Positions 1 through 7,556 of a DNA stretch of 64,000 nt are shown here, one piece after another. Within the stretch, counting starts at the first letter, position 1. The number at the start of each line of letters is the position of its first letter. The position numbers were made by a program, and so were the translations under genes. The notes beneath the pieces are model-generated. The model worked only from the letters and a program-made list of their open reading frames with translations, was not told where the DNA came from and did no database searches. The DNA lies in the NCBI RefSeq assembly GCF_001591445.1, contig NZ_BCUX01000009.1:62001-126000 (forward strand), in the 5' to 3' direction. This DNA is from Neobacillus drentensis NBRC 102427. Its GTDB lineage: Bacteria; Bacillota; Bacilli; Bacillales; Cytobacillaceae.

Positions 1-623
1 ACCAGCTTTGATTTACCTTCAGGGAGCAGGAATTCATCAAAGCTCTCTTCCAGCCCTGACACACCAATCAAGGTTTTCTCAGACAGTTCTTTATTTGGAT
101 ATCGTTTGATTAATTCTTTAGAATTTTCTCCTGTCAGACCAATCAACTGCTCAGCTGGAACTTGAGAACGTTCAAACTTTTTTTCAATTGCAAAGACACC
201 CGGTATTTTTAAGTGATTGATTCTTTCCATTTGTGAACTAGTCAGTTCATATGGTTCAGGTTCGCCATAGGCAAAGGGTTTTTTTGCCCCTTCAACTGCC
301 ATTTTAAGGGTACTTACTGGTATTCCAGAAATGTTTGAAACCTGGTCCGCTTCCCATTCCATTTTTTTCAAGAAGGGAAAAAGGACAAGAACTGCCACCT
401 TTTTGTGTGTGAGCATTGCACCGCTTCGGTCAAGAAAGTTCCCTCTGCCATTATCAATAACCAGTTCTTGCGTTCTTTGTTTGACACTTTCCTCAAGTAA
501 ATTTATGTTATGTTTAGAAAAGGTCTCTGTCTCAATTAACTGAATTTGCATTAAACGTCCTAACAGCAACAACAAACCTGTAATAGAAATAATCAGCCAC
601 CCAATTGCTCTTTTTCGCCACAT
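1..623 (-). CDS. pbpI: Class B penicillin-binding protein, PbpI-like (partial, N-terminal part)
   Basis: The gene runs off the left edge of the window; about 207 N-terminal residues are visible. The protein begins MWRKRAIGWLIISITG, a short cytoplasmic tail followed by one membrane-spanning helix (about residues 7-24), then an extracellular stretch with GRGNFLDRSG. That is the pattern of the PBP dimerisation domain of class B transpeptidases. The catalytic SxxK transpeptidase domain would lie outside the window. In B. subtilis the gene after greA is pbpI (yrrR), expressed in the forespore under sigma F; the identification leans on this synteny. The ATG is preceded by GAGGTG and six T, and that ribosome site lies inside the greA terminator hairpin. 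Confidence 0.85.
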   Translation of the reverse strand, partial: MWRKRAIGWLIISITGLLLLLGRLMQIQLIETETFSKHNINLLEESVKQRTQELVIDNGRGNFLDRSGAMLTHKKVAVLVLFPFLKKMEWEADQVSNISGIPVSTLKMAVEGAKKPFAYGEPEPYELTSSQMERINHLKIPGVFAIEKKFERSQVPAEQLIGLTGENSKELIKRYPNKELSEKTLIGVSGLEESFDEFLLPEGKSKL

Positions 624-656
624 AAAAAACACCTCGTCAAAAGTTTTGACGAGGTT
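624..656 (-). terminator. greA terminator overlapping the pbpI ribosome site
   Basis: A 12-bp perfect inverted repeat (ACCTCGTCAAAA paired with TTTTGACGAGGT, 631-655) is followed on the minus strand by GTTTTTT, which ends directly at the pbpI ATG. The minus-strand 3' arm contains GAGGTG, the only ribosome site for pbpI. The same hairpin would therefore both terminate greA transcripts and hide the pbpI Shine-Dalgarno in read-through RNA. Confidence 0.85.
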
Positions 657-710
657 TTCTTATTTCAAACAATGAATCAAATGATAAACCAAAAATAGTT
701 ATAATTACAA

Positions 711-1187
711 TTATTTAATTTTAGTAATTCTAACGCTCATTTCTCCGCCTGGAGTTTGAACGGATACTTGATCGCCTACTTTTTTACCTAAAAGGCTTTT
801 GGCAATTGGTGAATCGTTTGAAATCTTTCCTTCAAATGGGTCGGCTTCCGCGCTTCCAACAATAGAATACGTTTCTTCATCACCATCTGGGAGCTCAATA
901 AATGTAACAGAACTCCCTAATGTCACAGAGTCACTTGCCATAGCAGCTTCTGCAATGATTTTAGCATTGCGGACCATATTTTCTAAAGTTGTGATACGAC
1001 CTTCAACAAAGGCCTGTTCTTCCTTCGCAGAATCATACTCAGAGTTTTCAGATAAGTCCCCGAAACTTCTCGCAATTTTAATTCTTTCAACCACTTCTTT
1101 ACGTTTCACTGATTTTAAGTATTCTAGTTCTTGGACCAGTTTATCTTTACCTGCTTGTGTCATTGGAAATACTTTCTCTGTAGCCAA
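711..1187 (-). CDS. greA: Transcription elongation factor GreA
   Basis: GreA binds the RNA polymerase secondary channel and stimulates cleavage of backtracked transcripts. The 158-residue product has the N-terminal coiled coil with the conserved stretch [19 protein letters not shown], whose acidic tip residues act in the polymerase active site, and the C-terminal FKBP-like domain ending in SVRITKIK. I chose the TTG start at 1185-1187, giving [17 protein letters not shown] lies eight bases upstream, and the length matches the family (157 in B. subtilis). A GTG three codons earlier directly abuts the same ribosome site and is unlikely. It follows udk and has its own terminator. Confidence 0.96.
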   Translation of the reverse strand: MATEKVFPMTQAGKDKLVQELEYLKSVKRKEVVERIKIARSFGDLSENSEYDSAKEEQAFVEGRITTLENMVRNAKIIAEAAMASDSVTLGSSVTFIELPDGDEETYSIVGSAEADPFEGKISNDSPIAKSLLGKKVGDQVSVQTPGGEMSVRITKIK

Positions 1188-1236
1188 AACCCTCACTCCT
1201 TCTAGTCATTAAGAATTGTGTATGTAATTTATGTAA

Positions 1237-1258
1237 TATTATGCCAATCGGCATAATA
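1237..1258. repeat. 22-bp palindrome in the greA leader region
   Basis: Arms TATTATGCC and GGCATAATA flank a 4-base centre, about 50 bp upstream of the greA start. A second GC-rich inverted repeat (GCGCG...CGCGC, about 1265-1292) lies just beyond, toward udk. There is no U-tract after either on the minus strand, so they are not obvious terminators for udk. They could be an operator, a processing site or structured leader RNA; the sequence does not decide. Confidence 0.5.
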
Positions 1259-1348
1259 GATAGTAGCGCGTCCTCTTATATAAGGGCGCGCGACAAAAAT
1301 ATTTTTTCAATATGAAATTTCCTTTTAGATATTCCTTTTGCTATTGTT

Positions 1349-1984
1349 TCATAAAAATGACTTTTGTTCAAGAATTGTTTGAATTTTTGTGACCATTAAA
1401 TCAATTGCGACATGATTATGGCCGCCTTCAGGGATAATAATATCTGCATATCGCTTCGTTGGCTCAATAAATTGATTATGCATCGGACGAACTACATTTA
1501 AATATTGTTCAATGACAGAATCAAATGTTCGCCCGCGATCTCTAATGTCACGAGTTAATCGGCGGATAATTCTTAAATCCGCATCCGTATCTACGTACAA
1601 TTTAATGTCCATTAAATCTCGAAGCCGCTCGTCCTCAAGAACTAAAATTCCCTCCAAAATGATTACATCCTGTGGTTCAACAGGAATGACTTTGTCTGAA
1701 CGCGTATGGATTGAATAATCATAAACAGGCTTTTGAATGGTCTCATAGCGTAATAGCTTTTCGATATGTTCAATCAGTAAGCCATTATCAAAGGCAAGCG
1801 GGTGATCATAGTTTGTTTTTAAACGTTCTTCAAAGGGTAAATTACTCTGGTCCTTATAATAATAATCCTGTTCAAGTACCAGAATAGAATGCTCTTTCAG
1901 ACTCTCATAAATAGCTTTTGTGACACTGGTTTTTCCGGAGCCGGAGCCGCCGGTTACACCAATAACAACTGGTTTGCGCATCAT
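1349..1984 (-). CDS. udk: Uridine kinase (uridine/cytidine kinase)
   Basis: Phosphorylates uridine and cytidine to UMP and CMP in pyrimidine salvage; cytoplasmic. The 211-residue protein, the same length as B. subtilis Udk, has the P-loop [12 protein letters not shown] near the N terminus, the DYYYKDQ and NYDHPLAFD substrate-binding segments, and the lid/arginine region [12 protein letters not shown]. The tandem ATG start is preceded by AAGGAG, which lies inside the last codons of trhP2. The trhP2 stop is one base upstream of udk's first codon region, so the two are almost certainly translationally coupled. It is the last gene of the trmR-trhP1-trhP2-udk set before greA. Confidence 0.96.
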   Translation of the reverse strand: MMRKPVVIGVTGGSGSGKTSVTKAIYESLKEHSILVLEQDYYYKDQSNLPFEERLKTNYDHPLAFDNGLLIEHIEKLLRYETIQKPVYDYSIHTRSDKVIPVEPQDVIILEGILVLEDERLRDLMDIKLYVDTDADLRIIRRLTRDIRDRGRTFDSVIEQYLNVVRPMHNQFIEPTKRYADIIIPEGGHNHVAIDLMVTKIQTILEQKSFL

Positions 1985-1985
1985 G

Positions 1986-3257
1986 CTAGTTCTCCTTTCG
2001 CATCATGTTGTTAGGGTAGACCGGTTTGTTCAATTTAAACTGTACAATTTGAAGTGGATGTCTTGCTGCATCCAATTCATTACCTTTATCATCCCAGATT
2101 TTATCAATAACATGGGTAAAGTTTTCAATTTCAGGTCCGAAAAATTCCACTTCTTCCCCTGGTTTAAAATGATTCCGTTGTTGAAGGGTAACCATGTTAG
2201 TTTCTTCGTTATAATCAAGGACAAGGCCTACAAACTCAAAATTTGTCTTCTTGCTATGATTACCAAACATTTGCTCTTTATACCCGGGAACACCTTCAAA
2301 AAATGCTGATGCAGTTTCCCGATTGGCACATTTGTCTAGTTCCAGTAGCCAGTCTTTCTGGATCACAAAATTCTCTGGGTCTGCGCAATAAGCATCAATG
2401 ACTTTCCGATAAACACTGACAACAGTTGCAATATAATGAATCGATTTCATGCGGCCTTCGATTTTTAAGCTGTCGATTCCTAGCTCGATCATTTTTGGAA
2501 TGGATTGAATTAAATTTAGATCCATGGGACTCATGGCAAACGGATCGTCATTATCTCCGTGAAAGGCCACTTCATTTTGGTTATCTTCAAGCTTATATAG
2601 ATCATAATTCCAACGGCATGACTGACAGCAGCCACCGCGGTTGGAATCCCGCGCTGTCATATGATTACTTAACGTACAGCGTCCGGAATAAGCGATACAC
2701 ATTGCACCATGAACAAAGGTTTCAATCTCAACATCGACCTTTTCCTTCATTTCTCTGATTTCTTCCGCGCCTACCTCACGGGCTAATACAACACGTTCTG
2801 CACCAGATTCCTTCCAAAACTGGGCAGTTTGCCAATTCGTAATAGATTGCTGGGTACTGATATGGATTTCAATCTCTGGTGCAAGTCGGCGGCAAGTTTC
2901 AATAATAAGTGGATCGGCGACAATAATTCCTGCAATCCCTGACTCTTTCAAGCCTTGAATGTATGTCTCTAGGCCGGCAATATTTTCATTGTGAGCAAAA
3001 ATGTTTGTGGTCACATAAATTTTAGCTCCGTATTTCTTAGCAAACTCCACTCCTTCTTTCATTTCTTCGAAGGTAAAGTTATCTGCGTTTGAACGAAGGC
3101 CATATTCTTGGCCACCGATAAAAACAGCATCTGCACCATAATGGACAGCAATTTTTAATTTTTCAAGATTACCTGCGGGAGCAAGGAGTTCCGGCTTCTT
3201 GACAATGACACGTTTTCCATCGATAATTTCAGAAATCTTATCTTTAACGGTATTCAC
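1986..3257 (-). CDS. trhP2: tRNA uridine-34 hydroxylase subunit TrhP2 (peptidase U32 family)
   Basis: A 423-residue U32-family protein, called YrrO in B. subtilis. The family motif [16 protein letters not shown] and the cysteine cluster ([12 protein letters not shown]) are plain, with a C-terminal beta-barrel domain (about residues 330-420, [12 protein letters not shown]). U32 proteins of this type make 5-hydroxyuridine at tRNA position 34 using prephenate, not peptide hydrolysis. The partner TrhP1 lies 17 bp upstream and the methyltransferase TrmR just before that, so the whole wobble-base pathway is in one operon. The start is GTG with GGAGGAG nine bases upstream. The Fe-S role of the cysteines is family knowledge. 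Confidence 0.93.
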   Translation of the reverse strand: MNTVKDKISEIIDGKRVIVKKPELLAPAGNLEKLKIAVHYGADAVFIGGQEYGLRSNADNFTFEEMKEGVEFAKKYGAKIYVTTNIFAHNENIAGLETYIQGLKESGIAGIIVADPLIIETCRRLAPEIEIHISTQQSITNWQTAQFWKESGAERVVLAREVGAEEIREMKEKVDVEIETFVHGAMCIAYSGRCTLSNHMTARDSNRGGCCQSCRWNYDLYKLEDNQNEVAFHGDNDDPFAMSPMDLNLIQSIPKMIELGIDSLKIEGRMKSIHYIATVVSVYRKVIDAYCADPENFVIQKDWLLELDKCANRETASAFFEGVPGYKEQMFGNHSKKTNFEFVGLVLDYNEETNMVTLQQRNHFKPGEEVEFFGPEIENFTHVIDKIWDDKGNELDAARHPLQIVQFKLNKPVYPNNMMRKEN

Positions 3258-3274
3258 GATTTTGAACTCCTCCC

Positions 3275-4204
3275 TTAATATACTGTCTCTTTAAAATAGA
3301 ACCCTGTATCTAATGGACGATTGGCTGGCTGGATTTCCTCAATAGCAGCTAATAATTCATCCTTTTGTTCATCATATAGATCAGGATCTTCGAAAAATAA
3401 ATCAATCGCTTTGCGATAGAGTTTCGTTACAGCAAGAATATATTCTGAGCTCTTCAAGATTCCGTCAATTTTAAACGAATCAACATTAGCTTCTAACATC
3501 TCCTGAAGCTCATCAATGATGCAAATATCATTAGGACTCATAATATGTGTTCCATTTGCATCTTCAAAAACAGGATATTTATTACTGCGTTCTTTATCGT
3601 GTAAGAACATATTCTTTTGCATTTTACGATTTTCTATTTCCATGACTTTTCCTTGATACTCAAAATAGTTACCAAGCAGTGAGCGTTTTGATTGGAACAT
3701 ACAGCTCATTCCATGAACCTGTACCTCAATCTCCACTTCCGTATTCTCTTTTATCTCAACAATCGCATCCATGTTGATTTCACGTGCTAAAACGGATCTT
3801 TTTGCCCCTTTTTTGCCCCAATAGTTGCACGAAAACCAATTCGTACCGAGAGTTTCCGTACTCCAATGAAGCTTCATCTCCGGAGCACTTTCTCTTGCGG
3901 TCATTAAAACGGCAGGATCACCAAAGATAATGGCATCAGCATTAGCAGACGCTGCAAATTGAAGATAATCGGCGAGTTTCTCCATTTTTTCATTATGAAA
4001 AATCCCATTCATTGCCACATAAACTTTTTTCCCTTTGCTATGAGCTAACTCAATCGCCTTTTTAACATCTTCACGGTTGAATTCACCGGCAAGTCGTAAT
4101 CCAAACTGCTGCTCACCGACTACGAATGCGTCAGCACCCGCTTCAGATAATGGCAAGATGTCATTGATAGTCACTGGTGTTACAAGTAATTCCGGCTTTT
4201 TCAT
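3275..4204 (-). CDS. trhP1: tRNA uridine-34 hydroxylase subunit TrhP1 (peptidase U32 family)
   Basis: A 309-residue U32-family paralogue of the downstream gene (YrrN in B. subtilis), with no C-terminal barrel. It keeps the core pattern EVQVHGMSCMFQSKRSLLGNY, but the multi-cysteine segment seen in TrhP2 is absent. The pairing of a short and a long U32 protein is typical of the Bacillus tRNA ho5U34 pathway, where both are needed. The start ATG overlaps the trmR stop as ATGA (4201-4204), so translation is coupled. Assignment rests on family membership and operon context. Confidence 0.92.
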   Translation of the reverse strand: MKKPELLVTPVTINDILPLSEAGADAFVVGEQQFGLRLAGEFNREDVKKAIELAHSKGKKVYVAMNGIFHNEKMEKLADYLQFAASANADAIIFGDPAVLMTARESAPEMKLHWSTETLGTNWFSCNYWGKKGAKRSVLAREINMDAIVEIKENTEVEIEVQVHGMSCMFQSKRSLLGNYFEYQGKVMEIENRKMQKNMFLHDKERSNKYPVFEDANGTHIMSPNDICIIDELQEMLEANVDSFKIDGILKSSEYILAVTKLYRKAIDLFFEDPDLYDEQKDELLAAIEEIQPANRPLDTGFYFKETVY

Positions 4205-4851
4205 ATCCTCTCACCTCTTCGTTTACTTATCGCAACCCCATCCCCAACAGGTAGAATGACGGAGTTAAAATCTGGATGATTTAATAACCAATGGTTAAAT
4301 TCATCAATCTTTTTAACGAGATTGCGGATTCTTTTTGATTCAATTATGGGTTCAGCGACAAGGCCTTTAAACAAAACATTATCGGTAATAATCATTCCAT
4401 CAGTTGTTAAGTATTTTGAATAGATTTCAAAAAACTTTTTATACTGACCTTTCGCTGCATCAATAAAAATCGCATCAAAAGGGGCATGTCCACTTACGGC
4501 TTCCTCAACCTCTAGTGCATCCCCTTTGATCAACGTGATCTGATTCCTATGTTCAGAACGGCTGATAAACTGTTCAGCCACATCTATACGTTCCATATCG
4601 CGCTCGATTGTAATGATTTGGGCATTTGGGAGCGCTTCTGCCATTCGTAAAGCAGAGTAACCAATCGCGGTTCCCACCTCAAGTATTTTCTCTGATTCGT
4701 GAATTCGTAATAATTGCAGCATGGTTTCTATGCCTGCCAGCTCCATAATAGGAACATTATGAACACTTGCGTAGTTCTCCATTTCTGTTAACAATAGATT
4801 ACGCTCCGAAATCAGACCTTCAATATAAGAATGCAGCTTCTCATTTAACAA
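4201..4851 (-). CDS. trmR: tRNA 5-hydroxyuridine methyltransferase TrmR
   Basis: SAM-dependent O-methyltransferase that converts ho5U34 to mo5U34 in tRNA, the step after TrhP1/TrhP2. The 216-residue protein has the SAM-binding motif ILEVGTAIGYSALRMAEA (motif I), IDAAKGQYKKFF and ITDNVLFKGLV, typical of the O-methyltransferase family 3 fold. I place the start at TTG (4849-4851), with GAGGTG eight bases before it, giving a length like B. subtilis YrrM (217). An upstream in-frame TTG/ATG extension would add residues without homology. The gene is preceded by a leader of over 200 bases with strong secondary structure. Confidence 0.92.
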   Translation of the reverse strand: MLNEKLHSYIEGLISERNLLLTEMENYASVHNVPIMELAGIETMLQLLRIHESEKILEVGTAIGYSALRMAEALPNAQIITIERDMERIDVAEQFISRSEHRNQITLIKGDALEVEEAVSGHAPFDAIFIDAAKGQYKKFFEIYSKYLTTDGMIITDNVLFKGLVAEPIIESKRIRNLVKKIDEFNHWLLNHPDFNSVILPVGDGVAISKRRGERI

Positions 4852-4954
4852 GCTGCCCTCACCTCTATCCCTATTAAGAATTGCGTAAGCAGCGCACAAT
4901 TCACTAAGTCAAATACTTTTATTATCTCTGTAGATCATACTATTTAGACATGAA

Positions 4955-5057
4955 AAAATAGCGTTCACAGTAATCTTTGGCATTAACGGTTAAAATCCGA
5001 TATAATGCGTTGCAGGCAGCTGCGGCCAGGTTACCTTACTGTGAGTTACGCTATAGA
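4955..5057 (-). ncRNA. Structured leader RNA upstream of trmR (candidate cis-regulatory element)
   Basis: On the minus strand AGCGTAACTCACAGTAA (5052-5036) can pair with TTACTGTGAACGCT (4973-4960), closing a loop of about 60 bases, and TTTTTT follows at once. Within the loop, GCATTA...TAATGC with CGG...CCG forms a second helix, and GGC...GCC a weaker one. This gives a multi-branch domain whose closing stem plus U-tract looks like an intrinsic terminator. It lies between a good promoter (5082-5111) and trmR. I do not recognise it as a known riboswitch class. A role in attenuation is inference. Confidence 0.5.
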
Positions 5058-5081
5058 TCATTTTATTAAAACACTTGAACT

Positions 5082-5111
5082 ATTTTATCATAAATCACTC
5101 TCGGATTTCAA
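5082..5111 (-). promoter_or_regulatory. Sigma-A promoter for trmR operon
   Basis: Minus-strand TTGAAA (5111-5106), 18-bp spacer, TAAAAT (5087-5082). Initiation near 5075 would give a leader of about 220 bases ahead of the trmR TTG start. The -35 abuts the U-tract of the mltG terminator. Confidence 0.6.
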
Positions 5112-5146
5112 TAGAAAAACGGAGGAATGCTAACATTTCCCCCGTT
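5112..5146 (-). terminator. mltG terminator
   Basis: Minus-strand AACGGGGGAAATG pairs with CATTCCTCCGTT around a short loop, followed by TTTTCTATT. It sits five bases after the mltG stop. Confidence 0.8.
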
Positions 5147-5151
5147 AAGTA

Positions 5152-6276
5152 TTATTTTTTGCCGGTAATATGCTTTGCTTTTTCCTTATTATGCTCTTCC
5201 AATGTTTTTGTAAAAATAACATCACCAGCAGGTGTCGCTAGGAAATAGTAATAACCAGTTTTCTCTGGCTCAAGTGATGCTTCAATCGAAGCTTTTCCAG
5301 CATTGGCGATTGGTCCTGGTGGAAGACCAGTATTTTTATAAGTGTTATATGGTGAATCAACTTCTAAATCCTCATATAATACCCTTTCCTTGTGTTTTCC
5401 TTGAGCATAGAGAACGGTTGGATCGGTTTGGAGCATCATCCCTATTTTCATCCGATTGTAAAAAACACTCGCAATCGTTTTACGATCAGCCTTTTCAGTC
5501 GCTTCCTCTTCAACCAAGGAGGCCATTGTTAACAATTGATGGACGGAAAGGTTTTTCTTCTTACTTTCTTCTGAATAAGCTGATACTACTTTTCGTGTTT
5601 GATTTAACATGGCAGTTACCATTTCCTCAACAGAGGGATTCTGTTTATAAAAAGGATAGGTTGCCGGGTATAAATAACCTTCTAGAGGATATTTTACCGA
5701 TGAATTTAAGATTTCCTCTGTTAATATATCCGGATATTTAGCCATAAGGGTTTTAATAAATTCGATGTTGTTTAATTTATTAAGCACATCTTCTTGTTTT
5801 TGTTTTGTTGCTTTCGCCATCATCGCTGCAATTTCTTCGAGTTGCTTTCCTTCAGGAATGGTAAGTTTGAAACTGGCTTTTGCCAATACCTTACCCGTTT
5901 TCAAACGGCTTACGATTTCAGGAACATCCATAGAAGGGCTTAATTGATACTCCCCTGCCATAAACCCGCCTTCATTCTTTAGTTTTACATAATATTTAAA
6001 TACTTTGGCACTTTTTATAATGCCATGTGATTGTAAAGTTTCACCAATCCCCGTCACTGATGAACCTATCGGTATATCCACTTTTTTTAGTGTCTTACTT
6101 TCTGCATCAACAGGTTTGAGGGCTGAATCTATGTACAAATATCCACCACCACTAATTAAGACGATTAATAATAGCAATAAAATTGAAATAACTAAAACAA
6201 TCTTTCTGACAACTTTTGCTTCGTTTTGATGTTCAAGCATTTTTTTACGGATTATATCTTTTTTGTCTGTTGTCAT
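5152..6276 (-). CDS. mltG: Endolytic murein transglycosylase MltG (YceG/YrrL)
   Basis: Membrane-anchored lytic transglycosylase that cuts nascent glycan strands and helps set their length. The 374-residue product has a cytoplasmic N-terminal segment, one membrane helix (about residues 22-45, IVLVISILLLLLIVLI), a LysM-like extracellular region and the YceG domain. The catalytic glutamate is expected in LLTMASLVEEEA, and TDPTVLYAQ and YNTYKNTGLPPGPI are family blocks. I chose the ATG at 6274-6276, preceded by GGAAGGGGGAG; an in-frame TTG six codons earlier sits before that ribosome site. It has its own promoter and terminator. Confidence 0.95.
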   Translation of the reverse strand: MTTDKKDIIRKKMLEHQNEAKVVRKIVLVISILLLLLIVLISGGGYLYIDSALKPVDAESKTLKKVDIPIGSSVTGIGETLQSHGIIKSAKVFKYYVKLKNEGGFMAGEYQLSPSMDVPEIVSRLKTGKVLAKASFKLTIPEGKQLEEIAAMMAKATKQKQEDVLNKLNNIEFIKTLMAKYPDILTEEILNSSVKYPLEGYLYPATYPFYKQNPSVEEMVTAMLNQTRKVVSAYSEESKKKNLSVHQLLTMASLVEEEATEKADRKTIASVFYNRMKIGMMLQTDPTVLYAQGKHKERVLYEDLEVDSPYNTYKNTGLPPGPIANAGKASIEASLEPEKTGYYYFLATPAGDVIFTKTLEEHNKEKAKHITGKK

Positions 6277-6363
6277 TTGACTCCCCCTTCCCAAACGACC
6301 AATGGGACTCTCTTGTTTTGTAAACTACTAAATCAGTAAGATAAAAAAATATACATCTTAATT

Positions 6364-6392
6364 ATTTCAGCACATAGTAAGAAAAATGTCAA
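6364..6392 (-). promoter_or_regulatory. Sigma-A promoter for mltG
   Basis: Minus-strand TTGACA (6392-6387), 17-bp spacer, TGAAAT (6369-6364), located between the yrzB terminator and mltG. Confidence 0.55.
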
Positions 6393-6431
6393 TTTAACAA
6401 TAAATTTGTCGGATTTATTGAGTCAACTACA

Positions 6432-6464
6432 CAAAAAAACCGGCCATTAAAAATCAGCCGGTTT
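6432..6464 (-). terminator. Terminator after the yrzL-ruvX-yrzB operon
   Basis: Minus-strand AAACCGGCTGAT and ATGGCCGGTTT form the stem, followed by TTTTTGTG. It starts a few bases after the yrzB stop. Confidence 0.85.
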
Positions 6465-6470
6465 CATGTT

Positions 6471-6785
6471 TTATTCTTCTTCTGCCTCTTGATCTTCATT
6501 GAAGGTATTGAATACTTCTTCAATCATGTCCCATTCCTCGTCGGTTTCAATTTGCATTAACGGGCCATAGCCGCCGTCTTCTGTAGGAATATAGGCATAG
6601 ACATGAATATCTACATCTTCTTCCTCATCATCAAAAGAACCTACGGGATAAAAAAATACATAAGATTTTTCGAACTCATCGGAATCAAAAGTAAAAAGTA
6701 CTTCATGTAATTGTTCGTTACCATTTTCATCTACTAGGGTAATAAATTGTTCTTCATCATGTTCTGTTTCGTGATCGTGTGCCAT
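6471..6785 (-). CDS. yrzB: DUF1292 family protein (YrzB-like)
   Basis: A very acidic 104-residue protein with the DUF1292 pattern [10 protein letters not shown]...[19 protein letters not shown]. The function is unknown in the family. It is the last gene of the conserved yrzL-ruvX-yrzB operon, 12 bp after ruvX, with GAGGTG before its ATG. The N terminus is histidine and glutamate rich ([12 protein letters not shown]). No membrane segment or signal is visible. Confidence 0.92.
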   Translation of the reverse strand: MAHDHETEHDEEQFITLVDENGNEQLHEVLFTFDSDEFEKSYVFFYPVGSFDDEEEDVDIHVYAYIPTEDGGYGPLMQIETDEEWDMIEEVFNTFNEDQEAEEE

Positions 6786-6797
6786 TCTTTCACCTCA

Positions 6798-7214
6798 TTA
6801 ATTTTTGCTATCCAGATAGCCTTGCAGAATCATCACTGCAGCCATCTTATCAATTACTTTCTTACGTTTCTTTCGACTTACATCAGCTTCAAGTAACACG
6901 CGCTCCGCTGCCATTGTTGTTAGACGCTCATCCCAAAGGACAGTTGGCACTGCAAATTGATTTTCAATTTCTCTTGCAAATTGCATACTCGCTTCTGCAC
7001 GCGGTCCAATCGTCCCGTTCATGTTCTTAGGCAGACCAATGACAACTGTATCTACTTGATACTCTTTTATTAATTGACCAATTTCCTCAAAACCAAACAC
7101 ATTTTTTTCTTCATTGATTTTGAGAGTCGTGAGGCCCTGGGCAGTCCAGCCAAATTCATCGCTTAACGCAACACCGACTGTCTTACTGCCTACATCTAAA
7201 CCCAATACGCGCAT
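6798..7214 (-). CDS. ruvX: Holliday junction resolvase-like protein RuvX/YqgF
   Basis: A 138-residue RNase H-fold protein of the YqgF family (YrrK in B. subtilis). It has the N-terminal acidic motif [16 protein letters not shown], the central [18 protein letters not shown] and the C-terminal [14 protein letters not shown]. Family members have been linked to Holliday junction cleavage and to 16S rRNA 5' processing; sequence alone cannot choose between these. It starts three bases after the yrzL stop, with the ribosome site in the yrzL end. Confidence 0.93.
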   Translation of the reverse strand: MRVLGLDVGSKTVGVALSDEFGWTAQGLTTLKINEEKNVFGFEEIGQLIKEYQVDTVVIGLPKNMNGTIGPRAEASMQFAREIENQFAVPTVLWDERLTTMAAERVLLEADVSRKKRKKVIDKMAAVMILQGYLDSKN

Positions 7215-7217
7215 TCA

Positions 7218-7484
7218 TTAACCCTCTCGCTGTTGTTTAAGATAGGATTTAACCAATTCCTCAATAATTTCATCACGTTCAAGCTTGCGAATTATATTGC
7301 GGGCATCACGATGACGAGGAATATAGGCAGGATCCCCTGATAAAAGATAACCAACGATTTGGTTGATCGGATTATAGCCCTTTTCCTGCAAAGCTTCATA
7401 CACTTGAAGAAGAACATCATTTATATCGTGTTCAAATGGTTCTTCAGGAAAATTAAATCGCATCGTTTTGTCAAATGAGCTCAT
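7218..7484 (-). CDS. yrzL: IreB family regulatory phosphoprotein (YrzL)
   Basis: An 88-residue DUF965/IreB protein, strongly conserved in its centre ([17 protein letters not shown] and [10 protein letters not shown]). IreB of Enterococcus faecalis is a substrate of the Ser/Thr kinase IreK. The two threonines phosphorylated there lie in the N-terminal region, where this protein has only one near-terminal threonine (SSFDKTMRF). I chose ATG 7482-7484, preceded by GAGGTG with six-base spacing; an upstream ATG overlaps that site. First gene of the yrzL-ruvX-yrzB operon, between it and alaS. Confidence 0.92.
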   Translation of the reverse strand: MSSFDKTMRFNFPEEPFEHDINDVLLQVYEALQEKGYNPINQIVGYLLSGDPAYIPRHRDARNIIRKLERDEIIEELVKSYLKQQREG

Positions 7485-7556
7485 TGCATGCACCTCGCTT
7501 TTTATTTGAGGAAAATTATACTAATTAACTTCATTTTACACTACTTTGTCCTATTA

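Noticed and set aside
331..543. 70-codon open frame on the plus strand
   Set aside because: It lies antisense to pbpI, which continues off the left edge and has a good start and membrane helix; the antisense frame has no ribosome site.
4900..5151. tRNA or tRNA-like gene in the trmR-mltG gap
   Set aside because: No T-loop GTTCRA or anticodon-arm arrangement could be folded; the helices fit a leader RNA better.
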